Positions 1 through 6,000 of a DNA stretch of 27,560 nt are shown here, one piece after another; positions within the stretch are counted from its first letter, which is position 1, and each line of letters begins with the position of its first letter. Source of the DNA: an uncultured Bacilli bacterium (lineage in GTDB: Bacteria > Bacillota_I > Bacilli_A > RF39 > UBA660). Below the pieces are notes generated by a model. It made no database searches, was not told the DNA's origin, and saw nothing but the letters and a program-made list of their open reading frames with translations. Made by a program: the position numbers and the translations under genes. The stretch lies in the NCBI GenBank assembly GCA_944331725.1, contig CALVJE010000117.1, positions 1-27,560 on the forward strand, given 5' to 3'.

Positions 1-2
1 AT

Positions 3-638
3 CTCGATCCTCAATCGATAAACGGCCTCAACCTGTACGCCTATTGCCTGAATAACCCTGTGATGTACACCGACCCCACGGGTACTTTTGGCATTATAGC
101 TTCATTGCTGGTTGCGGCAATTATCGGTGCTGTAGTAGGTGCGGCAGGTACGTTTGTTGGTGATGTTGTTAATTACGCAGTAACAGGTGAATGGGAATGG
201 TCTTCCTGGGAAACTTATGTCGGTAACGCCATTGGTGGTGCAATTGGTGGAATGTTATCATTAATTCCTGCTTATGGGGCATATGTTGGTGGGGTAGTAA
301 GCGGAATGTCTGGGTCATTTATAGGCATGGCATTAGGTAAAGCTACTGGAAGCAATAATATGTCATGGGAGGAGATAGGAATAAACACGCTTATCGCAAC
401 AAGTATAAGCCTTGCAACAGTCAGTATGTCAAAGTATTTAAAATTGCAAGGTATTACGGCTGGTAGTCATAGTTGGCAACAAGTATTTAAATCAGGCTTT
501 ACTAAAACATTAAAATATGGATTTAGTATGTCCGCAAAAACATTAGCTAAAGGTGCGGGATATATGCTTGTATCAGGGTTTACAACAGGTTTTCTTGTTG
601 GCAATATTTTACAAAGTGTAATTTTTATAATAACTTGA
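3..638 (+). CDS. Rhs-repeat protein, C-terminal end (5' truncated by window)
   Basis: The frame is open from base 3, so the gene begins upstream of the window. The first residues read LDPQSINGLNLYAYCLNNP and then VMYTDPTG, the hallmark end of the Rhs/YD-repeat core. After DPTG come about 180 residues that are Gly/Ala-rich and hydrophobic, with a glycine-zipper-like stretch (IIGAVVGAAGTFVGDVV), a second one (NAIGGAIGGMLSLIPAYG) and a hydrophobic C-terminus. In Rhs proteins the part after this hallmark is the variable tip, often a toxin delivered to or displayed toward other cells. I recognise no nuclease or deaminase motif here; a membrane-acting tip is an inference. The tip is visibly more AT-rich than the genes after 3.9 kb, as is common for exchangeable tips. 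The next gene starts 18 bases downstream. Confidence 0.85.
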   Translation, partial: LDPQSINGLNLYAYCLNNPVMYTDPTGTFGIIASLLVAAIIGAVVGAAGTFVGDVVNYAVTGEWEWSSWETYVGNAIGGAIGGMLSLIPAYGAYVGGVVSGMSGSFIGMALGKATGSNNMSWEEIGINTLIATSISLATVSMSKYLKLQGITAGSHSWQQVFKSGFTKTLKYGFSMSAKTLAKGAGYMLVSGFTTGFLVGNILQSVIFIIT

Positions 639-656
639 TAATCACATTATAGGGTT

Positions 657-1205
657 ATGTATAACAAAAATATCTTTTTTAGACCTAAAGGTGCTTTGAT
701 TGTTTTTGGACATTGCATTGCATTCCCTATTTTTTTAGGAGCTATTATTTTTGGAATATATATAGCTGCTACGGAAAGATTAGAGCTGATAGAATACCTT
801 ATCATAGCTTTAGGGATAGCAATATTGCTAGCAATAATGGCATTCCTTTTAAGGGAAATTATTGCTTATAAAGTAGTTTTGACTACTAAAGAAATTAAAA
901 TTCCTCAAGATAGGGCATGGCTTATATTGCGGCATAAGGCAATAACGTTGAGTTATGAAGGGTTGAAGTCGTTGCAATATTGCCAGGGAATAACAGCAGG
1001 GAACCGGGAAGAGCCGTTTTTAATCATAATGGCGGTGGTATTTGAATATGCCGACGGAAAAGAAACGACGATAAATCTGAACAGGTTCAGTCAAAAACAA
1101 ATCAAACGCATAATGGGAGCAATAAAAGATATTTGTAAGGAATATTATGATACAGAAATAGAAATAAAGCCCGATTTGTTGCCTAGAAAAAAAGTAAAGC
1201 GATAA
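657..1205 (+). CDS. Two-helix membrane protein, putative Rhs-linked immunity protein
   Basis: A 182-residue protein that I cannot assign to a named family. Two hydrophobic segments at about residues 14-36 and 45-66 are followed by a soluble domain of about 110 residues with alternating beta-type stretches and a very basic tail (RKKVKR). It follows the Rhs tip at 18 bases and ends at a terminator hairpin, the usual position of an immunity gene in Rhs tip/immunity pairs. The Shine-Dalgarno signal is weak (AGGG a few bases before ATG). The layout of two helices plus a cytosolic domain is shared with the gene at 1411, although I see no clear sequence identity. Immunity function is inferred from context only; a membrane PH-like or housekeeping protein remains possible. 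Confidence 0.6.
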   Translation: MYNKNIFFRPKGALIVFGHCIAFPIFLGAIIFGIYIAATERLELIEYLIIALGIAILLAIMAFLLREIIAYKVVLTTKEIKIPQDRAWLILRHKAITLSYEGLKSLQYCQGITAGNREEPFLIIMAVVFEYADGKETTINLNRFSQKQIKRIMGAIKDICKEYYDTEIEIKPDLLPRKKVKR

Positions 1206-1212
1206 GCAAAAG

Positions 1213-1246
1213 GCCGCCCGCGCAGTTTTGCGCGGGCGGCTGTTCT
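1213..1246 (+). terminator. Rho-independent terminator-like hairpin after the rhs tip/immunity pair
   Basis: A perfect 12-bp GC-rich stem (1213-1224 with 1229-1240) with a GTTT loop follows the stop codon of the preceding gene by about 7 bases. The run after it (TGTTCT) is only moderately T-rich. Confidence 0.75.
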
Positions 1247-1261
1247 ATATGAAAACTGTTA

Positions 1262-1290
1262 TTGACAGCGTAACAGAAAGGAGTTATAAT
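1262..1290 (+). promoter_or_regulatory. Perfect-consensus sigma-A promoter
   Basis: TTGACA at 1262-1267 and TATAAT at 1285-1290 are separated by exactly 17 bases. It lies just after the terminator at 1213-1246 and drives the gene at 1411 with a leader of roughly 115 bases. The second membrane-protein gene is therefore an independent transcription unit. Confidence 0.8.
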
Positions 1291-1294
1291 ATAA

Positions 1295-1417
1295 TCAGTT
1301 AAAGATATATATGCGTGCGGCAATGGCACGATTCGGTGCCTTACGGAACGCATAAAGAATAATTTTGATTCAACATTAATATCATCTATATTAGATTTTG
1401 TAAAGTATATATGGTAA
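1295..1417 (+). other. Startless open frame in the leader, possible toxin-tip remnant
   Basis: An open frame of about 40 codons with no usable start ends (…DFVKYIW, TAA at 1415-1417) a few bases inside the next gene, giving an ATGGTAA start/stop overlap. This is the arrangement expected if the 3' tail of a displaced Rhs tip were left in front of its immunity gene. The same stretch contains a nested hairpin: ATGCGT at 1311-1316 pairs with ACGCAT at 1348-1353, and GGCAC at 1325-1329 pairs with GTGCC at 1336-1340. It may simply be a structured leader. A chance open frame of this length cannot be excluded. Confidence 0.25.
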
Positions 1418-1938
1418 ATGTCGATTACAATCAGACTGCATTCAGCTTTAATGGCGGAATAAAGTATCATAAAGGTTTTTATATTCTTTCTATCTATATA
1501 AGCGGAATAATTGCAATTGTTGAATTTATAATCGTTATTGCAATGCTTATATTTGGTGAATATGATGATCATACACATGACATATATGCGCTTTGTGTAA
1601 GCGGTGGAATGTTTGCAACTTTATTTATCATAGGAGTTGCCTTTAAGATTTATGAGGTTCTTGTGGTAAAAAAAAGTATTTTGAAGTGTATAAATGCAGA
1701 AGATGCGATATCAAGAAAAGCGCTTATATTTGAAGTGGGATCAGAATCTTTTTTTATGGCTCCTAAGAGAAGTAAGATAGGCGTACGATTTACTTATGGA
1801 GATAAAAAGGTATTAATGATAAGTAAAAAATATGCAGTATTAAGAGATTACATAGACAAAGAATGTCAGATAGTATATTCCGAGTCATGTGACGACGTTG
1901 TAGTGCTAAAAGCAGAAAAAGCCAAAAAGCGCAAGTAA
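1411..1938 (+). CDS. Two-helix membrane protein, putative orphan immunity protein
   Basis: A 175-residue protein with no family I can name confidently. Two membrane segments at about residues 25-48 and 62-84 precede a small soluble domain, rich in predicted beta strands, that ends in a lysine/arginine-rich tail (KAEKAKKRK). The strand pattern with GVRFTYGDKKVL loosely recalls DUF3592-like domains; this is a weak impression. The gene has its own consensus promoter at 1262-1290, a structured leader, and a terminator 16 bases after its stop. It sits between the intact rhs end and a broken rhs core fragment, which suits an orphan immunity gene left after its tip was displaced. Composition is AT-rich like the first membrane-protein gene. 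Confidence 0.6.
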   Translation: MVNVDYNQTAFSFNGGIKYHKGFYILSIYISGIIAIVEFIIVIAMLIFGEYDDHTHDIYALCVSGGMFATLFIIGVAFKIYEVLVVKKSILKCINAEDAISRKALIFEVGSESFFMAPKRSKIGVRFTYGDKKVLMISKKYAVLRDYIDKECQIVYSESCDDVVVLKAEKAKKRK

Positions 1939-1953
1939 AGTTACAAGTAATGT

Positions 1954-1985
1954 AGCCCCGACGGCAAAAATGCCGTCGGGGCTTT
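1954..1985 (+). terminator. Rho-independent terminator-like hairpin
   Basis: A perfect 13-bp stem (1954-1966 with 1971-1983) with an AAAA loop lies 16 bases after the stop of the preceding gene. Only two Ts follow, so termination strength is uncertain. Confidence 0.65.
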
Positions 1986-1988
1986 ACC

Positions 1989-2513
1989 ATATAAAATTAT
2001 GGGAAGCTATTGACGGAAGCAGGAATATAGTATATACTTATACTGACGGAGAGATAGACGGAATAGAGTACAGCGACGGGAACGAATACGGAGTCGAGCG
2101 CGACCAGTACGGCAGAATAATGACGGAAACGATAAAGGCCGGCGGGACGACGTATAGCGTGACGTATATGTACCAGGACGGCGACGCATACAACGGCGAC
2201 AGGCTTATAAGTTTCAACGGCGAAAACTACGCTTATAACGTGCTCGGCAATCCCACAACCTATCGAGGCAAAGCGCTTACATGGCTTCGCGGCGAACTGT
2301 TTTCAAAGTACGGCGGCACAGCGTTTACCTATGACGGAGCCGGCAAGCGGACTGGCAAAGAGAGCAGATTATGTATACGACGCGTGGGGCAACCATGCGG
2401 TGCTCAATGCGAACGGAACGGATTGCGAAAGCGGAATAGGGGTATTAAATCCCTTCCGTTACCGAGGCCATTATTATAGAAATGAATTTATATATTTTAG
2501 ATGTCCAAGTTAA
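1989..2513 (+). pseudogene. Broken Rhs core fragment
   Basis: In one frame (to about 2350) the translation carries YD-repeat features: NIVYTYTDGEIDGIEYSDG, GVERDQYGRIMTETIK, and YAYNVLGNPTTYRGKALTW followed by FTYDGAGKRTGK. At about 2345-2365 the match moves to another frame and continues ADYVYDAWGNHAVLNANG, then LNPFRYRGHYY, before stopping at 2513. In intact clostridial Rhs cores a longer stretch normally separates TYDGAGKRT from YVYDAWG, and RYRGYYYDTETGLYYLQSRYYDP should follow the end, so this copy has an internal out-of-frame deletion and a missing C-terminus. It has no start codon context. It looks like the remains of a displaced duplicate of the rhs gene whose intact end lies at 3-638. 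Confidence 0.8.
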
Positions 2514-2519
2514 AAAATT

Positions 2520-2556
2520 AAGCATCCCGCCGCAGATACTCTGCGGCGGGATGCTT
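2520..2556. terminator. Very long perfect hairpin closing the rhs-derived region
   Basis: A 17-bp perfect stem (2520-2536 with 2540-2556) and a three-base loop lie right after the truncated rhs frame. The T tract on either side is short. It could act in both directions. Confidence 0.6.
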
Positions 2557-2610
2557 GTGAATCGGTCGTAAGAGCGTGGAAATATTCTCTCCTGAATGTT
2601 TATTTTCTAA

Positions 2611-2632
2611 TTGGTAAACGTTTGGTAAACGC
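2611..2632. repeat. Two tandem 11-bp repeats
   Basis: TTGGTAAACGT is followed directly by TTGGTAAACGC. The AAACGTTT core resembles LacI-type operators, but no gene starts nearby. A weak hairpin (GCTCA/TGAGC, 2644-2657) follows. Nothing coding is recognised from 2557 to 2740. Confidence 0.45.
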
Positions 2633-2745
2633 TTTTCTAAAAAGCTCAAAAATGAGCCGTTTTAATGCATTTTTACCTCATTTCTAAGTAAAATCGAAGG
2701 GCTTTCAAATTCACTTTCCTGCTTCAAGTCCAACAAGCGGAGCCA

Positions 2746-2914
2746 TTCCGGTGATAATGGCGACGAGGATCCACCTGTTCCCATTCCGCGCGAGCAGAGC
2801 GCTGCTCTGCCGAAGGTGTTCCGCTTGCGGAAAGCGGCAGAACACAGAAGTTAAGCTCGTCTACGGCGAAAGTACTTGACCATCCAAGGTCCGGGAGGAT
2901 AGCAAGTCGTCTAT
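2746..2914 (+). rRNA. rrf: 5S ribosomal RNA with a 52-nt internal insertion
   Basis: The flanking parts match the bacterial 5S consensus closely: GGATCCACCTGTTCCCAT (from 2767), then AACACAGAAGTTAAGCTC (from 2841) and GTACTTGACC, with GGTCCGGGAGGAT near the 3' end. Helix II forms perfectly (GACGAG at 2762-2767 with CTCGTC). Between CATTCCG and AACACAG, which are contiguous in ordinary 5S genes, lie 52 extra bases (2789-2840). Helix I is short: GGUGAU (2750-2755) pairs with GUCGUC (2906-2911), partly through G-U pairs, and pairing does not continue outward. No 16S or 23S gene is nearby, so this is an orphan copy. A terminator follows at 2919. It may be a functional expanded 5S or a decaying copy; the ends are approximate. 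Confidence 0.8.
2789..2840 (+). other. Expansion segment inside 5S rRNA (two hairpins)
   Basis: The insertion falls in loop C at the tip of helix III and folds on itself. Hairpin A is GAGCAG (2792-2797) with CTGCTC (2802-2807) around an AGCG loop. Hairpin B is TGCCG (2808-2812) with CGGCA (2835-2839), holding an inner stem TTCCG (2819-2823) with CGGAA (2828-2832) around a CTTG loop. Because it is self-contained, the conserved 5S core can still fold. Confidence 0.75.
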
Positions 2915-2918
2915 ATTA

Positions 2919-2950
2919 AAAACTTGAATTTCAGTCAAGTTTTATTGTTG
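2919..2950 (+). terminator. Terminator after 5S rRNA
   Basis: AAAACTTGA (2919-2927) pairs with TCAAGTTTT (2935-2943), and a T-rich tail continues. It starts 5-10 bases after the 5S 3' end, which supports transcription of the 5S copy at least ancestrally. Confidence 0.65.
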
Positions 2951-3022
2951 ATTTTAGTCTGTTAAATCGTGATTTTTACCGCATTTCAGCGATAATCAGG
3001 CAAGCGTAAGTTTTACCGAATT

Positions 3023-3217
3023 TTAAGCTTTATTTTGCATTTTGGCACACGTTTTGGCACATAATTTGGTACACATATAGCTTGCGGGCGGGTCAACGAT
3101 GTGGTAATTGTTTTTCGTGCGCGAAAGGTCAATCTTTGGGTTTTTAGCCTCGTAAGTTTCGTCGCGCTCGTTTTCTTTCTCGACGTTGCCGACGCTCGGT
3201 CGCTTTAATTTTTTCAT
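3023..3217 (-). pseudogene. N-terminal fragment of a Mob/Pre-like plasmid relaxase
   Basis: The minus-strand translation begins MKKLKRPSVGNVEKENERD and continues with NPKIDLSRTKNNYHIV. The pattern of N-x-x-K/H-x-N-E-R, then Y, N-P-x-I-D, and N-Y-H-hydrophobic matches the N-terminus of Mob/Pre relaxases, which nick plasmid or integrative-element DNA for mobilisation. After DPPASY the homology stops and the last 16 residues come from a tandem repeat (3037-3072), so only about 45 relaxase residues remain and all metal-binding histidines are missing. A strong Shine-Dalgarno (AAGGAGG complement near 3246-3252) lies about 28 bases upstream, which is too far for this ATG, so the original start may differ. 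It marks a lost mobilisable element. Confidence 0.5.
3037..3072. repeat. Three imperfect tandem 12-bp repeats
   Basis: GCATTTTGGCAC, ACGTTTTGGCAC and ATAATTTGGTAC lie head to tail at the point where relaxase homology ends, so they may mark a recombination junction. Confidence 0.5.
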
Positions 3218-3320
3218 ATTGTATACGATATAACTTATACTTGGTTTCCTCCTTATTTGTTATTAGCCTCCACATTATGCGCTTGGGCGCATAAGTGTAG
3301 CTCACTGCGTCGCTGTTCAT
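3144..3320 (-). CDS. Small basic protein, doubtful
   Basis: A 58-residue minus-strand frame starting MNSDAVSYTYAPKRIMWRL and ending in a highly basic stretch rich in Arg and Lys (RRQRRERKRARR). It lies between a possible leader peptide (3329-3367) and the relaxase fragment and overlaps the latter in another frame. No Shine-Dalgarno is seen before its ATG, so it would need coupling to the leader peptide. No known family is recognised. It could be a real accessory gene of the lost mobile element or an accidental frame. Confidence 0.25.
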   Translation of the reverse strand: MNSDAVSYTYAPKRIMWRLITNKEETKYKLYRIQYEKIKATERRQRRERKRARRNLRG

Positions 3321-3328
3321 TTCGCTTA

Positions 3329-3367
3329 AAGCAAGCCGCCTTGCGGCAACTTGCAAATTCGCTTCAT
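3329..3367 (-). CDS. Possible 12-residue leader peptide
   Basis: ATG at 3367 (minus strand) is preceded at good spacing by AAGGAG, and the frame reads MKRICKLPQGGLL then stops. Its 3' half forms a hairpin (GCCGC/GCGGC). This resembles a leader peptide or attenuator ahead of mobile-element genes. It is too short for certainty. Confidence 0.25.
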
Positions 3368-3371
3368 AACA

Positions 3372-3419
3372 GCTCCTTCTCCCACAAAATCTTGCAGCGC
3401 AATTTTTTGCGGGAGCCCT
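3372..3419 (-). repeat. Shared hairpin element, copy 1
   Basis: On the minus strand it reads GGGCTCCCGCAAAAA, a short spacer, TTTTGTGGGAGAAGGAGC. The same element in the same orientation occurs at 13367-13405 with TTTTTGCGGGAAGAGGAGC. Here it precedes the leader peptide and relaxase fragment, so it may be a transfer origin or leader of one mobile-element family. Confidence 0.55.
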
Positions 3420-3422
3420 GTG

Positions 3423-3791
3423 GAAGTGTATGCAGATCTTGTCTATGGAGATAAATTTGTCGGCAGTTCTGCGCCCCAAGGAACGCATAGATTGATCAAA
3501 ACATTTGACGATAAAACCTCGGATGAGTCACATTTATCTCTGCGCGATAATTATGAGGTCACGGGTTATGAACTTGATGTGTTGACGGAGGCGGCACGCA
3601 GCAATAAATACTGTCTCGGTTCGCGCATGACGGGCGGAGGCTTCGGCGGGTGCACAATTTCCCTTGCCGAAAGCGTCTACACGGAACAGTTCACGCAACA
3701 GGTAAAAGAGGAGTACTATAAAAAGACGGGTTATGTCGCCGAAAGTTATCTTGCGGAAATATCCGAAGGACTAACTATAACTCAATTATAA
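3423..3791 (+). pseudogene. galK: Galactokinase C-terminal remnant
   Basis: The translation includes SHLSLRDNYEVTGYELDVL, then LGSRMTGGGFGGCTISL, and ends with a TGYVAESYLAEISEG-type tail. These are the C-terminal signatures of galactokinase (GHMP kinase family), including the conserved G-S/A-R-M-T-G-x-G-F-G-G-C motif 3. About 100 residues match; the sugar-binding N-terminus and the ATP-binding motif 2 are absent. Residues upstream of SDESH (about 3423-3520) do not look like galactokinase to me and may belong to the joined sequence. The fragment abuts the shared element at 3372-3419, which suggests that an insertion or deletion linked to that element removed the rest of the gene. The stop codon is followed directly by a terminator. 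Confidence 0.8.
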
Positions 3792-3793
3792 AA

Positions 3794-3822
3794 GCCCGCC
3801 CCAAAAGGCGGGCATTATATTT
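3794..3822 (+). terminator. Terminator after galK remnant
   Basis: GCCCGCC (3794-3800) pairs with GGCGGGC (3807-3813) around CCAAAA, followed by ATTATATTT. It is probably the original galK terminator. Confidence 0.7.
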
Positions 3823-3860
3823 GTAAGTATGCAAAATTTTATATCAAACATTGCGGATTA

Positions 3861-3869
3861 TGATATAAT
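3861..3869 (+). promoter_or_regulatory. Extended -10 element upstream of the PocR-AraC gene
   Basis: TGATATAAT (TGn plus TATAAT) lies about 42 bases before the regulator start, with no good -35 at 16-18 bases. The same nine bases occur in the promoter at 15341-15349. Confidence 0.45.
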
Positions 3870-3910
3870 AAAGTTGTAATTATATATTCATGTAAAAGCG
3901 GTAAAACAAA

Positions 3911-4753
3911 ATGACAAGCAATTTCGATATACAAAAACTGCAAAGCGTGTTGAAGGATTTTTATACGGCGGTTGGTATACGCATCTCCATTTTCGACGAC
4001 GAGTTCAATCCCGTAATCGAGTACCCCGAAAGTCTGCCCGCCTTTTGCCGCAATATCCGTCAGTCGGCGGCGGGACTCAGCGCCTGCAAAGACTGTGACC
4101 GCGCCGCCTGCCTGCGCGCGCAGAAGCGAGGCGAGGCGCATATCTATACCTGCCATGCGGGACTCACCGAAGCCATCACGCCCATTCAGCTCGACGGCGG
4201 AGTAATAGGCTACGCCATTCTCGCACATATGATGCCTGTCGAAAATTATCAGAACGCCGCAGTAAACGCCTGCCGCCTCTCCGAAAAATACGGTGTGGAG
4301 GAGCAGGTCAGCCGCAAGGCAATCAAAGAAATTACGCCCCGCACAATGAAGCAGATTCACGCTGCGGCGCGCGTTCTGGACGCGCTCGCGGCCTATGTGC
4401 AGATACGCGACTATGCCCATTTTAAGGACGGCAACCTCGCGCGCGATATAGAGGTGTTTATCTCCCGCAATTTAGGCGGCAATCTGTCCTCGGAAATTAT
4501 CTGCAACAAATTTCATTGTTCGCGTTCGGGGCTGTATGCCCTGTCAAAGCGGGCGTTCGGCTGCGGCATAATGCAGTACGTCAACGCACGCCGCATAGAG
4601 CTTGCCAAAAAACTGCTGAAGGATGGCAAAAGCATATCCGAAGTTGCGTCCGCCTGCGGCTTTGAAGATTACAGCTATTTCTGCCGCGTATTCAGGCGCG
4701 CAGAGGGCTGTTCGCCCGGTCAGTTTCTCTCGGCGGTCGGCGATAATAATTAA
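3911..4753 (+). CDS. AraC-family regulator with PocR sensory domain
   Basis: A 280-residue transcription factor that probably controls the pentose operon starting 115 bases downstream. Residues 1-165 resemble the PocR ligand-binding domain: a cysteine-rich stretch (C46, C59, C62, C67) is followed by YTCHAGLTEAITPI around residues 79-92. PocR domains are thought to sense small hydrocarbon or sugar-derived ligands. Residues 178-275 form the double helix-turn-helix of AraC/XylS proteins, with NKFHCSRSGLYALSKRAFG as the first unit and SISEVASACGFEDYSYFCRVF as the second. Full length suggests it is functional. The ATG at 3911 follows an AGCGG-like site. Its own promoter has an extended -10 at 3861. 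Ligand identity (L-arabinose or a derivative) is inferred from the neighbours. Confidence 0.85.
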   Translation: MTSNFDIQKLQSVLKDFYTAVGIRISIFDDEFNPVIEYPESLPAFCRNIRQSAAGLSACKDCDRAACLRAQKRGEAHIYTCHAGLTEAITPIQLDGGVIGYAILAHMMPVENYQNAAVNACRLSEKYGVEEQVSRKAIKEITPRTMKQIHAAARVLDALAAYVQIRDYAHFKDGNLARDIEVFISRNLGGNLSSEIICNKFHCSRSGLYALSKRAFGCGIMQYVNARRIELAKKLLKDGKSISEVASACGFEDYSYFCRVFRRAEGCSPGQFLSAVGDNN

Positions 4754-4830
4754 TTACATTTGTTTTAAAATCTGCACAAAAATACCCAAACATAAAACAG
4801 TCGTCACTTTCAATGCTCCGTCTTTGCTAT

Positions 4831-4858
4831 TATAATTTATTTTGTAGGGGAAAAGGAG
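4831..4858 (+). promoter_or_regulatory. Promoter -10 and ribosome binding site of the pentose operon
   Basis: TATAAT at 4831-4836 lacks a recognisable -35 at the right distance, as expected for a promoter that needs an activator such as the upstream PocR-AraC protein. AAAAGGAG at 4851-4858 sets the transketolase start at 4869. Confidence 0.5.
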
Positions 4859-4868
4859 TTAAAGTGAT

Positions 4869-5995
4869 ATGACAATACAGGAAAAAACGGTAAATGCCGT
4901 GCGTATTTTGTCTGCCGAAATGATAACAAAGGCGGGCAGCGGTCACCCCGGCATCTGCATGGATGCGGCGCCCGTCGGCTATGAACTCTATGCCGACATT
5001 ATGAATTATAATCCCGCCGTTCCCGATTGGGACAACCGCGACAGGTTCATTCTCTCCGCAGGGCACGGCTCGGCAATGCTGTATTCGCTCCTGCACCTGT
5101 TCGGCTTTGGTTTAAGTAAGGAAGATTTGCAAAACTTCCGGCAGTTCGGCTCCAAAACTCCCGGTCATCCCGAAAGGGGAATAACTGCGGGCGTCGATTG
5201 CAGTACGGGCGCGCTCGGTCAGGGCGTGGCAAGCGCCGTGGGCTTTGCCCTTGCGGAATGCTATCTTGCCGCAAAATTCAACAGGGAGGGATACCTGATA
5301 GTCGACCACTACACCTACGTCCTCTGCGGCGAGGGGTGTTTGGAGGAGGGCATCTCCTACGAGGCCTGTTCGTTTGCCGGCAGGCAAAAGCTGGGTAAAC
5401 TCATTTTATTTTATGACTGCAACAAAATTTCAATAGAGGGCAACACCGACGATGCCTTCGCGGATGACATTCCTGTCCGCTTTGTATCGCAGGGGTGGCA
5501 GGTTCTCACCGTCGAAGATATAAACGACCTCGGCTCGATAAAGAGAGCCGTTGCCTCGGCAAAGACTGAAAAGGATAAACCCTCAATCATAATCTGCCAT
5601 TCCGTCATAGGCTACGGCACTCCCAATGCGGGCACGGCAAAGGCGCACCCGACGTGCTGTTGGTCTCCGCAGGCAGTGAAGTTGATATTTGTATCTCCGC
5701 CCAAAAGCTTTTAAAGGACGGCGGCATAAATGCGCGGGTAGTTTCTATGTATTGCACGCAAATTTTCGATAGTCAGCCAGTCGGCTACATAAACAGTGTT
5801 CTGCCCTGCGGCGTTCTCCGCGTCTGCGTAGAGGCCTCGGGCAACAATATATGGTACAAGTATGCCGCGGGCGGCAAGGTCATAAATATGACGTCATTCG
5901 GACAGTCCGCCCCGATGGAAAAATTATACGATTACTACGGCTTTACGCCGCAAAACATAGCCGATACGGCAAAAAAATTATTGGATAAGGAGTAA
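4869..5995 (+). pseudogene. tkt: Transketolase with large internal deletion
   Basis: Transketolase links pentose phosphates to glycolysis, so it fits the end of an arabinose operon. The first frame (from ATG 4869) has the N-terminal thiamine-diphosphate domain: AGSGHPG, RFILSAGHGSAMLYSLLHL, TPGHPERG, STGALGQG and CGEGCLEEGISYEACSFAG, then YDCNKISIEG, ending at GYGTPNAGTAKAH near 5650. The next bases encode PDVLLVSAGSEVDI in another frame (5646-5995), which belongs to the C-terminal domain. The whole pyrimidine-binding domain of roughly 300 residues, with the glutamate that activates the cofactor, is missing and the join is out of frame. The usual GDG is GEG here. It is not the natural two-subunit form, because that form keeps the pyrimidine domain in the second subunit. 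Inactive as read. Confidence 0.85.
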
Positions 5996-6000
5996 AATTT

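Noticed and set aside
2700..2745. tRNA-like T-loop and CCA end before the 5S gene
   Set aside because: TTCAAGTCC and GGAGCCA are present but no acceptor or anticodon stem can be built.
3891..3908. Catabolite-repression (cre) site before the PocR-AraC gene
   Set aside because: TGTAAAAGCGGTAAAACA has the outer TGT/ACA but no inner symmetry and wrong length.
3839..4420. 193-residue minus-strand frame
   Set aside because: Antisense shadow of the PocR-AraC regulator; no start signal.
4869..5995. Natural two-subunit transketolase (separate N and C genes)
   Set aside because: In split transketolases the second subunit keeps the pyrimidine-binding domain; here the second part is only about 113 residues and starts at the C-terminal domain, so this is a deletion.
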